A stretch of 64,000 nt of DNA from Codonopsis lanceolata. Lineage: Eukaryota; Streptophyta; Magnoliopsida; Asterales; Campanulaceae. The notes beneath the pieces were generated by a model. It did no database searches. It saw only the letters and a list, made by a program, of their open reading frames with translations, and was not told the DNA's origin. The stretch spans positions 80,224,295-80,288,294 of the forward strand of contig CM028378.1 of the NCBI GenBank assembly GCA_013146195.2. Reading direction: 5' to 3'. Positions within the stretch are counted from its first letter, which is position 1, and the number at the start of each line of letters is the position of its first letter. This document shows, one piece after another, positions 48,311 to 59,090 of this stretch. The position numbers and the translations under genes were made by a program.

Positions 48311-48975
48311 TAAACTGTAGGATCAATCATACCAAGATTTCTCCTTAAATAAGCAAACCTGGTAGCACCCAGTGGCTTGGTGAGAATATCAACTAATTGA
48401 TGTTCAGTTGGAACTTATTCCAAACTGATGTTACCTTTTTCCATATGATCCTTGAGGAAATGATAACAGATATCAATGTGCTTAGTCTTTGAGTGCATCA
48501 CTGGATTCTTTGGGACTGAAATTATAGAAGTGTTGTCACACATAATGGGACAATTTGCAGTCTTGATGTTGAAATCCACTAGTTGCTGCTTTATCTATAG
48601 TAGTTGAGAGCAACAGCTGGTGGCAGCAATGTATTTTGCCTCTGTGGTTGAGTTTGCAACTGATCCTTGCTTCTTACATGACCATGAGACAAGTCTAGTT
48701 CCAAGAAATTAACAGGTCCCACTGGTGCTTCTTCTGCTAACTTTGCAGGCAGCATAGTATGTATCTGAGTACCCAACTAGATCAAAGTTGTTCCTTTTTG
48801 AATGCCAGATACCTAGATTTGTAGTTCTTGAAACATATCTAATGATACGTTTAGCAGCAAGCAAATGTGATTCCTTTGGATCTGCCTGAAATCTAGCACA
48901 AACACAAACAACAAACATTATATCGAGTCGACTGGCAGTAAGGTAAAGAAGTGAACCTATGATTCATCGATACTC
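48311..48975 (-). pseudogene. SIRE 1 pol, RT C-terminus and RNase H
   Basis: Minus-strand translation gives the end of copia RT (IMFVVCVCARFQADPKESHL, then AAKRIIRYVS and NLGIWHSKRNNFDLVGYSD). It continues with the RNase H region (KSTSGT-type motif, AEAKYIAA-type motif, HSKTKHIDICYHFLKDH, FAYLRRNLGMIDP) to a stop near 48310. Few disruptions are present, notably a Gly-to-Ala change in the YAGCK motif and one in-frame stop. The upstream pol is cut by the LINE at 48976. Confidence 0.85.
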
Positions 48976-49120
48976 TTTTTTTAACGAAACAGGGGAGGCA
49001 ACCTGCAAATTTTATTAAAAAGATAAACCATAAAACAAACAAACAAGAAGGGGACAACCAGCCTTACTCAAAAAAGGGGGGGACAAAAGGAGCCTTACCT
49101 CGAAAGCGCAAATACAAAAA

Positions 49121-49981
49121 TTAATGACCATAGCTATAAAAACCCCTCTCATCATGAATGATAGCCAGCCTAACAGAATGATGGAGAGCAATCCTATTGG
49201 TGAAAACATGACTCCCCTGATGATCATTAGCCTCCGTAGCCAACCTATCTGCAACGTGATTTTGTTCCCAATAAACATGAAACAAAGCAAAAGACCCCAA
49301 TAGCTCACAACAAATACGTAAATCATAAGTGTACTGCCAAGGAGACCTTTGCAACTTCTGAAGAACTAAAACAGCCACCAAAGAATCAATTTCAACCTCC
49401 ATCGATTCTAGACCCAAATCCCTACATAATTGTAAACGATCTCGAAGAGCTAAATTTTTCTGCGCGCATGTTGGAACCATCACCATAAAAGTTTGAAAAA
49501 GCACCGACCATTCTACCACTTCTATCTCGAATAATTCCCCCCATGTACATCTGTTACCAATGCTTGACCCATATGTGTTCCGCTTAAAATTATGATCACC
49601 CGGCGGTAACCACCACAGCCATTGACCATTACGAGGCGCACAATGAATCACATTGATCCCTAGTTGCTGCATACCAAGACCATCCAGTCTACTAATACTC
49701 AATTTTGGAGTATACTGAAAGAACATTTCGATTAAATTATTACGGATGCAACAAAAAATCTCATCGGCATTCATAGGAATATTATCAAAAACAGCAGCAC
49801 ACCTGGCCTTCCAAATCTCCCAACAAGTGAACATGAAAATCCCTAAGAAACAAGCACCCTTCTGATTTCGCAATGAAACACCCCTCGTCCAGACTTCAAA
49901 TAGATGCATAATGCTCACATAATGCTGAATAATACCAAACGACCGAGCTAACCTAGCCCACAGAATAATGGCAAGGAACAA
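49121..49981 (-). pseudogene. LINE ORF2 C-terminus: RNase H-like domain
   Basis: A 286-codon open stretch. The last half reads WLPPGDHNFKRNTYGSS, LALRDRLQLCRDLGLESMEV, EIDSLVAVLVL and WEQNHVADRLATEA. These are the landmarks of the RNase H domain at the end of plant L1 ORF2, including the D-S and N-x-x-A-D-x-L-A motifs. The first catalytic Asp (usual T-D-G-S) is Tyr, and the segment between it and LALRD is shortened, so the domain is inactive. Upstream residues (FTCWEIWKARCAAVFDN) fit the linker after the zinc-binding segment. Confidence 0.8.
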
Positions 49982-50290
49982 ATGATCTAAGGAACAAATG
50001 ATCCATCAACTCTTGATCATGCTGCCCATTAGAGCAAACACATTTTCAAGCAATAGAAATGCCTTTTTTGTGCAACAACATATCCAAAGGAAGGCCTCGA
50101 TGAAAAAGCCGCCAAACGAACGAACTAATTTTTGTCGGGATTCACTGCTGCCAAACTTTCTTCCCCCAATCCACCTTTTGCACTCTTTCCCTCCATTGGT
50201 GATAGTAAGCCGCTGAATTAAAATCACCAGAAGAAGTTAACGTACACACTAACCAGTCTGGAACATCTTCTTAGACCCGAACCGCTTGAA
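49982..50290 (-). pseudogene. LINE ORF2 zinc-binding RT-associated segment, frameshifted
   Basis: Across two frames on the minus strand the order SSFVWRLFHRGLPLDMLLHKKGI, KCVCSNGQHDQELMDHLF is readable when split over a frameshift near 50045. This matches the F-L-W-R-L...L-P-T...C-x-x-C...D-H-L-F pattern of zf-RVT in plant LINEs. The single open frame at 50006-50227 covers only part of it. Confidence 0.6.
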
Positions 50291-51167
50291 TTGCAGCATG
50301 ATGCGTGATCGTGTCTTATTTTAATTATTTTCCTTGCAAGTGGACAAAACTATTGTAGAATAGCTTGGGAAGCAAGGGTCGAACCACAGAGACAAGAAGA
50401 TCACAAATAGCAAGATTATCAATAGCAATTATTAAACTAAGGGGGGTTTTTATATTGATTTTAATCTAAACTAATTATTATACTAAAGCAATTAATTTAC
50501 CTAAATTAGCAGCAATTACAGTAGGAAAGATCTGATGATGGAAAGAAAACTAGGATTAGGGTTTCACTTGTATCTCCTCTATATCTTATTTGGCTAAATT
50601 ATCATTCAATTTCTTGGGTTCGTTCACAAAAGATAGATATAGCCTATCGAATTACCATTCAGTCTCCATCTCCAAATAATTCGTCCATTCTATATCCTAG
50701 GCACAAGAATATATGGATCCTAACTATCACTTAGGTCATATATGGAACCTGACCCTAACTTATCACTCTCGTGCTTCGATAGGTTCAATTTATCATGATG
50801 GTGAGCCAGTGTACGACATATGCATATTGGTCATGCAGTTATCAGCACCTCTAGGCCTTTATTACTCACGATTACATTCATCTGTTCAAAGCGAGATAGT
50901 AAAGGGGTTGATAAACACCATGATCAACAAGAATTAATTAAATAAAAATGGATTAAAGCATAGCTTCAATACAAGTTACCTCCCAACTCCTAGATTAATG
51001 GATGTTTAGTTCATCCTTGAAGATGAATTGCACACGGAGATGAATTAATACATGGATCAATCTTCAAAACTGTAATTACAACAACTAAACTACGTTATAC
51101 AAGCTAAATCCTACGCTACGACTGTTTAAAACTACTTCTTGGACGTTCTTTGGCTTTAGCTACCGTC

Positions 51168-51179
51168 CTTTATTTATAC
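51168..51179 (-). promoter_or_regulatory. TATA box of LTR K
   Basis: TATAAATAAAGG on the minus strand, directly downstream of the palindrome cluster. Confidence 0.6.
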
Positions 51180-51244
51180 CATGGAGTTGTAGGGGAATAG
51201 GAGGTTCAATCCATCTCAAAGACCTAAAAAAGGCAGTTCTGGGT

Positions 51245-51357
51245 ACCTTGCGGCCGCAAGGTCATTACCCCTTGCGTCCGCAAGGTTCTTGATTCCGGGA
51301 GCCTCTTCTCTGCCTACCTTGCGAAGGCAAGGTCAAAATACCTTGCGGCCGCAAGGT
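51245..51357. repeat. Cluster of four short palindromes in LTR K
   Basis: ACCTTGCGGCCGCAAGGT (51244-51262 and about 51339-51357), CCTTGCGTCCGCAAGG (~51271) and ACCTTGCGAAGGCAAGGT (~51316) sit within ~115 bases. Related palindromes occur in the U3 of unrelated LTRs F, D and E. Confidence 0.85.
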
Positions 51358-51495
51358 AGCCAGAATGTTCCTTTGCCGTTTTTCTTCAATTTTACACTTT
51401 GGCCCCTTCCTCGAAATCTTCACTAAAAGCCTCATAATTCATATAATTCCACCTAAAACCTTGAAACTCATAAAACAACTGAAAAACACGTATCA

Positions 51496-53277
51496 GTAGC
51501 CAAAAGCCTCGTGGAATATCTCAATTTAAGTCATAAAAAGTACATGATATCGACGTATAAAATACATCGATCAAATACCCCCAAACTTAAACTTTGCTCC
51601 TCCACAAGTAAACAATGTTTATAAATACAAAAGTAAGCAACAAAAATTAAGAAAATCTTTTTGGAGGGTGACACTAATTACACTCCTCTTGAAACCCACA
51701 AACTCAAGAAAACTCTTACGAGTGACTCGATTATGCAGATAAATACAAAAACTGATAAATGCAAAAGCAGGCAAAAATTAAACTAGAAACAGTAAACAAA
51801 AATCTTTTTGGATTCAACCTCAAGTCCTAATAGTATGGCATAACAAAGTAGTCTCAGTCAGATGCTCACCACATATGTGCAGACTAATCACATAGACAAC
51901 CGACTTATACTCAAACTGCTACCGGTCTTAATTTCTCCGTGTGTGTGTGATCACTAGTCATAGAGAATATCTTGACTAAAACAGTTTTATTAAGCTAAGC
52001 CCCACATTCATTTAAAAATTAAGAGTTTAAATAAAACTAATGCAACACAGTGTACATGATCTACCACCCAAACCCGGTCTAATACAGAAAGAGAGATCAC
52101 CAAAGATTTTAAAAACTTATACATCCATCCCATGTAATTCTATGTATGACATACAATTCTCTCCTATCCCAATTACTTGCAATAGCTAAGATTATGTTTA
52201 TACAGTGAGCTTGCAAATAATATGAATATGAAGTGTAGATAAATTACATGTCTTACCATCAAATCAACAAACACAAGCATTGGAAAAAAGATCAATAGGT
52301 CTTTAATAGCTTGTAATGTAAGGCCATGGTGTAGGGGGATATGATGGAAAGGGAAGAGAATACAAAGTGAGAGAGCAAGACTACCTTTTACCCCTAATAC
52401 TTCCAAGCAAAAAGAAGTTTTTCCCAATTAGGCTAGGACCTGCAAAGACCACAAGTGGGGGGTTCTTTCTTTCTTTTTCTTTTTTTTCTTTTTCTCTTTC
52501 CCCCCTAAACTTGTTTTGTACAATATATCAAGCTAAAAATATCTCATCATCTTTTTCAGCAGAGTTTTTTTTTCTAATATATTACTCTCTTGAAAGCTAT
52601 GCTTTCATTTGAATCTTCTTGCACTCTTCTTCTCCCTTTTCATTTTTCGTCGATCTACTTTCTTTTTTTTTTTTACATCGACGGGAAGAAGAAGTCTTCA
52701 GAAAACTTTCTTGACTGAAAAATGGTCCCATAAAATTAATTCCCCACCCACATCCTACTCTCTCAAAGGGTAGGCTAAAAGTGTTTAGGCTTTTACGGTT
52801 AAGTTAATGTGGGTAATAGAAACAATGTCGAATGGGGGGTTTAATGTGTGCTTAGCACACTCCATTCTTTTTAATTAGGCTCAAAAGGGGACACTAGGGA
52901 TATTTTTAGTAAAGGCCGGGAAATATTTAGGCTCAAACGATCCAAAGATGGCCTATATCATATCTTAATGCCAAATACTTATGCAGTTTTTAAGACAGTA
53001 AAACACATAAAATATCATATCAATTATGGAAGTTGTGGAATCGAAGATTTTAGCATCCCTGGATTTCACATAAGCATTCGCTAAAACAGATGGTAGGGAC
53101 AATCGAGATTAACATGCAGACACGGTTCGAAAGTGTGCTTTAGATATATTAGTAAGAAAAATCCAAGGGATCTAACTTATCATGCAATTGACCCTAAGTT
53201 ACAATTCAATGCAACAATCATGTTAAGACAGCTATTCATCATATTCTTGTGCATATCTTGTTGTTAAAATGAAATGG
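51496..53277 (-). mobile_element. Non-coding internal region of the K element
   Basis: No coding was recognised. On the plus strand the region contains caaatacccccaaacttaaac, a pyrimidine-rich stretch (52466-52506, T/C with a C6 run) and another T-rich run near 52660. On the minus strand these are purine-rich and may include a polypurine-tract-like region. The layout resembles the long 3' non-coding regions of Tat/Athila-type gypsy elements; this assignment is tentative. It is cut by the second gap. Confidence 0.45.
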
Positions 53278-53377
53278 NNNNNNNNNNNNNNNNNNNNNNN
53301 NNNNNNNNNNNNNNNNNNNNNNNNNNNNNNNNNNNNNNNNNNNNNNNNNNNNNNNNNNNNNNNNNNNNNNNNNNNNN
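53278..53377. other. Assembly gap (100 N)
   Basis: Exactly 100 N. K-element DNA ends at its left edge and the SIRE 2 second ORF begins at its right, so an element junction is hidden here. Confidence 0.99.
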
Positions 53378-54271
53378 TGGATTTGTTGGGCCGTAAACAT
53401 ATCATGAGCTCCACTTCTTGAATAAAGCCCTTGTCTATAAGGTGGCCGGGTGCGTAGGACGCCAAGCAGGAACATACTGAAAGCATTTTCCTCGAGGTTC
53501 CCCTCGAGGTGTCTACTCCCCTCATGGCTTCCCGTGCCATAAAGCCTCACCATAGTTGTGGCAAGAGCTCCATCGTAGTGCACGCCGATGATAGTGGAGA
53601 TTGACTTAGCGGTAATGGAGACGACGGCCTCGAATCCACCCCTAGAAGCCGTCTTGTTCATGGAGCTCCATTCTCCGATAGAATTCTTTTCCTCGCCGTA
53701 AAGATGCTATAATATTTTTGTCGTTGCAGGTGTAAGAGGGTAAATCGGAGGCGTGCTCATGTCCTCGCAAGCTTTGAGCGGCAGTGCTATTGTGCATTGA
53801 TCAAGGTCAACGCACATCTCCTCGAATGTCGTAGCTTGGCCAATGATACGCATGCAGGCGTGAAAGGTCGATAGCCCTAAGGTTGACATCCGCATGGGCG
53901 AATGCTCTTCAAGTTCTTTCCTGTCTCGCCGATTTTGCAAATTTTACCGAAAGAAATGCAAAAAAAAATTAGGCTTTTATCTCAATAACTAAACAAGTAG
54001 GAATTTCAAAGGTTTTCAAATAATTGGAATTCTCAACCGAAAACTTGAAACTCTAGGATGTTTAGAGTATCCACACCGAGAAAGGTAAGACGTAAGTTTT
54101 CAAAAGAATAAACAATGAAAATACATAAACGATTGTTAGAATTTAGGTTTGTAAGAACAACAATGGCGAACTGTATAAACTTGAAATGACCGCTTGAATT
54201 CCAAACAATTTTAGGTTGGAAATGAAATGCACAAGACGTAATAAGTTTCAAGAGAAAGAGGAGCGTACCAT
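53378..54271 (-). pseudogene. SIRE 2 second ORF, 5' part
   Basis: It is homologous to the SIRE 1 second ORF but diverged: ATTFEEMCVDLD, VSITAKSISTIIGVHYDGAL and SGAHDMFTAQQI match MCIDLE, LSAWVISKVIGVRYGG and TGAHDNFTAQQL. ATG at 54271-54269 (minus) is followed by GTACGC, so an ATG-only first coding exon is conserved. The coding part lies at 53378-53940 with stops and frame changes; it is cut by the gap before the proline-rich and coiled-coil parts. The sequence between 53941 and 54268 would be the intron, but its acceptor is not clear (the candidate reads tttgcaaaat where tttgcag would be expected). Confidence 0.65.
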
Positions 54272-54640
54272 TGTCATTGTCAGTCGATGAGAAGAAGAAA
54301 CAAGAAGGATTTGTATTTGCGTGGGGCGTAGTTACTAAAGAGAGAGTATGAATAGAGTAGAGAAATATTTTGTCAACTAGGTTCGTGAAAGTTTGGCAAA
54401 GACTCGTTCAGGACTATTTAAAAGGCGAGAAAATTTTAGTTTGAGAAAGCGGGAACTTAAGATATTTTCTTAAGTACCAAATTTTATCCTTGACCTCCTT
54501 TATTGCTTTAGAAACCTCTTTAGCAAAAAAAATAGATTAAGTAAGAATACCGACCTTTAAGCTCGCAAAGAAGAACTTACGCCTTCCGACATTAGTCTAA
54601 AAACTAAGTCTACCTATGAAAGAAACATTAACAAATAACT
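54272..54640 (-). promoter_or_regulatory. Promoter/leader of the SIRE 2 second ORF
   Basis: TATA-like CTTTTAAATAG at 54414-54424 (minus) is followed by a leader with ctctactctattcatactctctcttt and ccttcttgtttcttcttctcatcg split over it, ending at ATG 54271. The arrangement mirrors SIRE 1 at 48055-47905 although the flanking DNA has diverged. Confidence 0.55.
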
Positions 54641-56200
54641 TTGAATTTAAGCAATATGATCAATCATACCAAGATTTCTCCTTAAATAGGCAAACTTGGT
54701 GGCATCAAAGGGTTTTGTGGAGAATATCTCGCCAATTGATGCTCGCTTGGAACATATTCCAAACCATGTTACCTTTTTCCACATGATCTTTGAGGAAGTA
54801 ATAACGATATCAATGTGTTTGGTCTTGGAGTGCTTCATCGATTTTTTAGAGGCGAAACTGACGTGTGTTGTCACACATGATTGGGCGATTTCGGTCTTGA
54901 TGTTCATAGTCCACGAGTTATTGCTTCATCCGCGTAGAAGTTGAAGCAGTGGCTTTCGGCAATTATTTGCTGACGTAGTTGAGTTTGCAAGCGATCCTTG
55001 TTTCTTGCAAGACCGCTGAGACAAGTCATTTCCCGAGGAATTGACAAGTGCCTTTGAGGTGCTATACGCTCACTGCTGCTTGCATAATGTCATCTCGAGT
55101 ATCCAGCTAGATTGAAATTGTTGTTTTGGAGTACGGATGCCTAGATTTGTTGTTTTAGAAACATATCGATGATGCGTTTGGCGGCAAAGCAAATGTGACT
55201 CCTTTGAATGCACAAATCTACACGCACAAGCGACAAACATAATGTCGGGTCTACTAGCGATGGTAAGAGAGGTGAACCATATGATTCCTCGGTACTTGGT
55301 CATGTTCTCTTTGCTTTCCCTTCTCATCTTTGTCAAGATGGCAATGTCGGTAGACATTGGAGTTTCTCAATCCTTTAGCCGAATCAAGACCGAACTCTTG
55401 ATTAGTTCCTTTGCATATTTGGTTTGGCTGATGAAGATTCCATCTCAAGTCCGTTGTATCTGCAATCCTAGAAAGTAGGTAAGTTCACCCATCATGCTCA
55501 TCTCGAACTTGCTTTGCATCGCTTCTCGAATCTTTACATAGGCTTTGGTTAGTGGATCCAAAGATGATGTCGATCCACATAGATTTGTACCTACCGAAGA
55601 GAATGGCCTTGTGCTTGAGGATGAATAAAGTAAGGTCTATTCTTCCTCTCACGAATCCTTGTTCTATTAAGAACTTGGATAGAGTTTCATACCAAGCTCT
55701 AGGAGCTTGCTCTTCGTCAGAGAGCTTTCTTGAGTCCAGACGTGATCCAGCTTTGTCCGAAATGACAAATCCCTGGTCGCTCCACGTATAGCTTGAAGAT
55801 CACCATTCGTAAAGGCACTCTTACATCCATCCGATACACTTTGAAGTCCATGAACGATGCATAGGCTAGAAAGAGTCTCGATTGCCTCTAGTCTAGCAAC
55901 AGAGCAAAAGTTTCATCAAAGTCAATTCCTTCTTCCCCGCTTGCAGTAGCACCAGCAAACCAGCCTAGCTTTGTTTCTCGTGACATTTCTTCTTCTTCAT
56001 CTCTTTTGTTTTCGAAAACCCACTTGGTGCCGATGATCGGATGATCACGGTTTGAACTAAGCTCCACACCTTACATCTTTCAAACCGGTTCAACTTCTTC
56101 TTGCATAGCTTCAATCCAGCTTATGATCTTCGATAGCTTCATCAATCTTCTTTGGTTCGAATTCCGATACAAATGCATAAGCAAACATAGTTTCTTCTCG
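54641..56200 (-). pseudogene. SIRE 2 pol: reverse transcriptase and RNase H, many frameshifts
   Basis: Pieces in several minus-strand frames appear in the right order. RT: EEQAPRAWYETLSKFLIEQG (~55690), DIIFGSTN (~55560, next to a disrupted YVDD), LHQPNQICKGTNQEFGLDSAK (~55400) and ASRPDIMFVACACRF (~55240). RNase H: KHSKTKHIDI (~54830) and KPFDATKFAYLRRNLGMIDH (~54670). The order and wording match SIRE-type copia pol and the SIRE 1 tail at 48.3-48.9 kb. One-base changes break the frame every 100-200 bases, including one inside YVDD. Part of this breakage may be sequence error rather than decay. Confidence 0.8.
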
Positions 56201-56850
56201 AACTTTATTTCTGCATTTAACTCCCCGAGTTGAGATCACCAATGATTTGAGAAATGGGATGATCTCTTGCTTCAATAATAGTTGGAGGAAGATCACTTCG
56301 GTGGGTTCTTCCCTTAAGAATTCCGGAGTAGGTTGAGAAGGAGATTCACCAAAATGCGTTCAAGAAATAGAATCTTCAAACCTTCATTTTCCGTGAACAA
56401 GAAGGATGAGTGATCAGTAAAGGTGCTTTGGGGTAAAATGTAAGAGATGGGTTCAGTGGTCAATGTAAGAGTTGTTATTGGTACCCCAGCGAGTTCTCGC
56501 CTACACCTAAGTGAAGGGTTAGCGGTACTGAGGGGTCCGCAATTGCCGTCTCGATGAGGAGTGGAAGTGGATGTGTATTAGTACTGCCTCATCATTATCG
56601 AATCATTAGCAACGCTCGAGCCTTTCTAGGCTCTAACAAGTCATATTCATCAAAAGAAACATGCACATATTCTAAAATTTTTAAATTAGTTTTACCGAAA
56701 TGCGAAATGCTTTTGAATGTTTGGAATACCCTTAAAAATTCCTTCGTCTCGATTTTTGCATCAAATTTTCCTCTATATTCTCTTTTCCGTTATAAAGAAT
56801 AAAACATTTACAACCGAAGATTTTAAGAAATCCTATGTTGGGGATCTTCC
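56201..56850 (-). pseudogene. SIRE 2 linker between integrase and RT
   Basis: Low-similarity region between the recognisable integrase and RT. Minus-strand fragments are acidic and Ser/Pro-rich, as in other copia linkers. No domain is visible. The frame at 56554-56802 on the plus strand is antisense noise. Confidence 0.5.
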
Positions 56851-57900
56851 TCTCCATATTTCATATGGAGTTTTATTATGAAACTTGTTTACCACTGTGG
56901 ATCTGCTCGGTAAAACATGCAAGTTGTTGACTCGCCGCCAAATACTTTCGAAGTTTAGCTTCGCAAGATTGTTCTAGCCGCTTCAATCGTGTTCTCGTTT
57001 CTTCCGCTCAGCCTACTGCATTTTGTTGAGGAGTACCGGCGGCGGAGAAGTAGTGGTCGATACTTTTCTACACCATTGTTTTGAATTTGTCATTGTCCGA
57101 TCTTATGTCGCTTATGTCTTCAAGCTTTTGAGTTTGAAGTCTTCTCAAAAGAGCAAATGACTAGATCATATGTTTCATCTTTAGATGTCATTGTTTCAAT
57201 CCAAGTGAATCTAGTAGTCATCAACTACCACAAGTGTATACTTGTCTCCTCGAAATATCGGTCGTTGTGATTGGTCCAAAGAGATCCATATGCGTTTGAA
57301 GAGGTCCTGCTTGTAGACAATACAAACTTTCTTTTGAAGGAAGACTTGGAAAGTTTTCCTAGTTGACAAGCTTTACAACTTCGTCATGGCACGGACAACC
57401 GTAGGTAGACCTTGACAAGCCCATTTTTGGAGAGCTTGGAGAGGTGCTTGAAGTTGAGGTGATCGAGACGCTTGTGCCATAGCCCATTGTCACGAACATT
57501 GTTGGCTACTAGACACGTTTGAGAATCTCCCTAGAAGATTTAAGTCCACGACATAGACGCTTTCCTTGTCTATTGCGGTCGATTGTAGAGCAGATTCATT
57601 GTCTTTGATGAGGCACCGGTTGGAGTTGAATTGGCATAGAAGTCCTTTGTCGCACTGGGATATGCTCAGAAGATTGTGCTTTAAACCACTTACTAGAGAA
57701 ACTTTGTTGATGGAGAAACTTTGTTGAGCCATATACAATTGTTTTTCCTCTGGCATTATCTCTGAAAATAACAGTGGGTCCTTTTGCTTCAGCTATATCG
57801 TAAGAAGATTTCTGTTCCTCATGTGTCTTGGCGCCTAGGTACCGATGTCTTTGTTTTCTCGATTCTATAGCCATGAAGCATTCCCCGAAAAGAAATTAAA
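56851..57900 (-). pseudogene. SIRE 2 protease C-terminus and integrase
   Basis: On the minus strand, KVSLVSGLKHNLLSISQ (~57690) is the hallmark of the end of the copia protease. It is followed by LWHKRLDHLNFKHLSKLSK (~57425-57482), the integrase N-terminal HHCC start, and CKACQLGKLSKSSF (~57350), its Cys pair. GTPQQNAV (~57030) matches the integrase core G-T-P-Q-Q-N-G-V motif. Catalytic Asp/Glu residues cannot be placed reliably because frames shift repeatedly. Confidence 0.75.
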
Positions 57901-59090
57901 GTAAACAAGGTACCCTTTATTTTCTTTCGGTCCTAAGGATTAGCAACCTTTGGAACCCATACTGCTTGACCTTGAGAGAACTAGGTCTCTCGGATCTTGG
58001 AGTGAACCTTAGCAAGCATTCCGTGCCGATGGCCTAGACAATTGCAAGAGTGACATAAATGGAAAGTCCATAGAGAACTGTTAGTGACTTTGACTGAAGA
58101 GTGATTATGATCATTCCTTTTCTTAACATCCATTCTTGGTTCAGTTTGCTTGTTGATTGTAGACTTAATTGGTTTCTTTTGAATCTTCCTAGGTAGGTTA
58201 CCATCAGACTTAGCTTTAACTTTTCTCGATGATTACCTTTTCAGAGGATTTGTAGAATACCTTTAAGTTTACCTTCAATGTAAAGGAGCCTTGCTCGTTT
58301 CATAGACAAACTTGATAGTTACCGGTAGAGGTTTAGTAGGTCTACCGCCGCCAGAATTTGCCTTAGCATAGTTGTTGCCTGCAGACTTCACTTTCTACCG
58401 TTACCTTATCGTTTCTCATTTGAGTCACTATTTTGGCTTTTCCTTTTCGAACTTTGGGGTAAACGTAGGACACTTGAATAACCAAGTCCTTGTTTCCTAT
58501 ATTTCCAAATGTCTGCTTAGAGAAAGATATATCATTTGCATTCTGAGGATTCACCTTTCTCCATGATTGAAGAGATTGTCCGAAGAGGCACATCCGAATA
58601 TCCTATGCCGCTTTATCATTACTAGATTTTTGGCTTGAAAGGATTTCTTCGAATGCATCCTTGAGTCGCTCCAGAGTCAATTGTCTTTTGCAAAGGCAAT
58701 TTTCTCTAGGTCAAGTCCTTTGATGTGCTCAGATAGACAATCAATTTTGTCATAAAGGAATTTGTTTTCTTCCTTCGCCTTGATACTCTCTTGTTGACTA
58801 TTGAGAGTTTGAATCTCACCGCCATCGTAGATTTCTCACCGTAAGTTTCTCACGCTTCTTGCCGGTTTAACATAGGCTACTCTAAAGGAATTAAATTCTT
58901 CAAGCATATCCCGATTATCCTTGAGAAGTTCTTCCTTTTCGTCATCGTTGGTTTCATTTTTGTCCAAAGGACTAGGTGAAACTACAACTTCATTTTCGTG
59001 AGTCATAGGTAGGACCTCGAATCATGAGCTATTAAGCATATGTTAGCTTGCTCACAATCCTCTTCCTCCTCTTCTGAATCAGTCTCAAAC
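57901..59090 (-). pseudogene. SIRE 2 gag-pro linker, helical and Lys/Glu-rich
   Basis: Minus-strand pieces such as NTLNSQQESIK, AKEENKFLYDKIDCLSEHI and KDNRDMLEEFN indicate a coiled-coil region of the gag C-terminus, common in SIRE elements. The D-S-G protease active site was not found in an open frame. The segment is broken by frameshifts. Confidence 0.5.

Larger units (their letters stand above)
48976..50300 (-). mobile_element. 5'-truncated LINE (L1-type) inserted into SIRE 1
   Basis: The 3' end is marked by a T7 run on the plus strand (48976-48982), a short poly(A) tail. The element carries an RNase H-like C-terminal domain and, further upstream, a zinc-binding RT-associated (zf-RVT-type) segment. 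The 5' end is truncated near 50300, where LTR K begins. I could not confirm a TSD. Confidence 0.75.
50301..51495 (-). mobile_element. LTR K (gypsy-like, minus strand)
   Basis: On the minus strand it starts TGATACGTGTTTTTCAG (51495) and ends ...gatcacgca (50301). A TATA box (TATAAATAAAGG, minus) is at 51168-51179. Four near-perfect palindromes of the type CCTTGCGGCCGCAAGG lie upstream of it. The left flank is LINE sequence, and DNA to the right resembles the 3' non-coding part of a gypsy element, so this is probably a 3' LTR. I found no TSD, since the other end is beyond the gap. Confidence 0.6.

Noticed and set aside
50521..50940. Possible gene around the plus-strand frame 50713-50937
   Set aside because: It lies within LTR K, downstream of its minus-strand TATA; composition is non-coding and no domain is recognisable.
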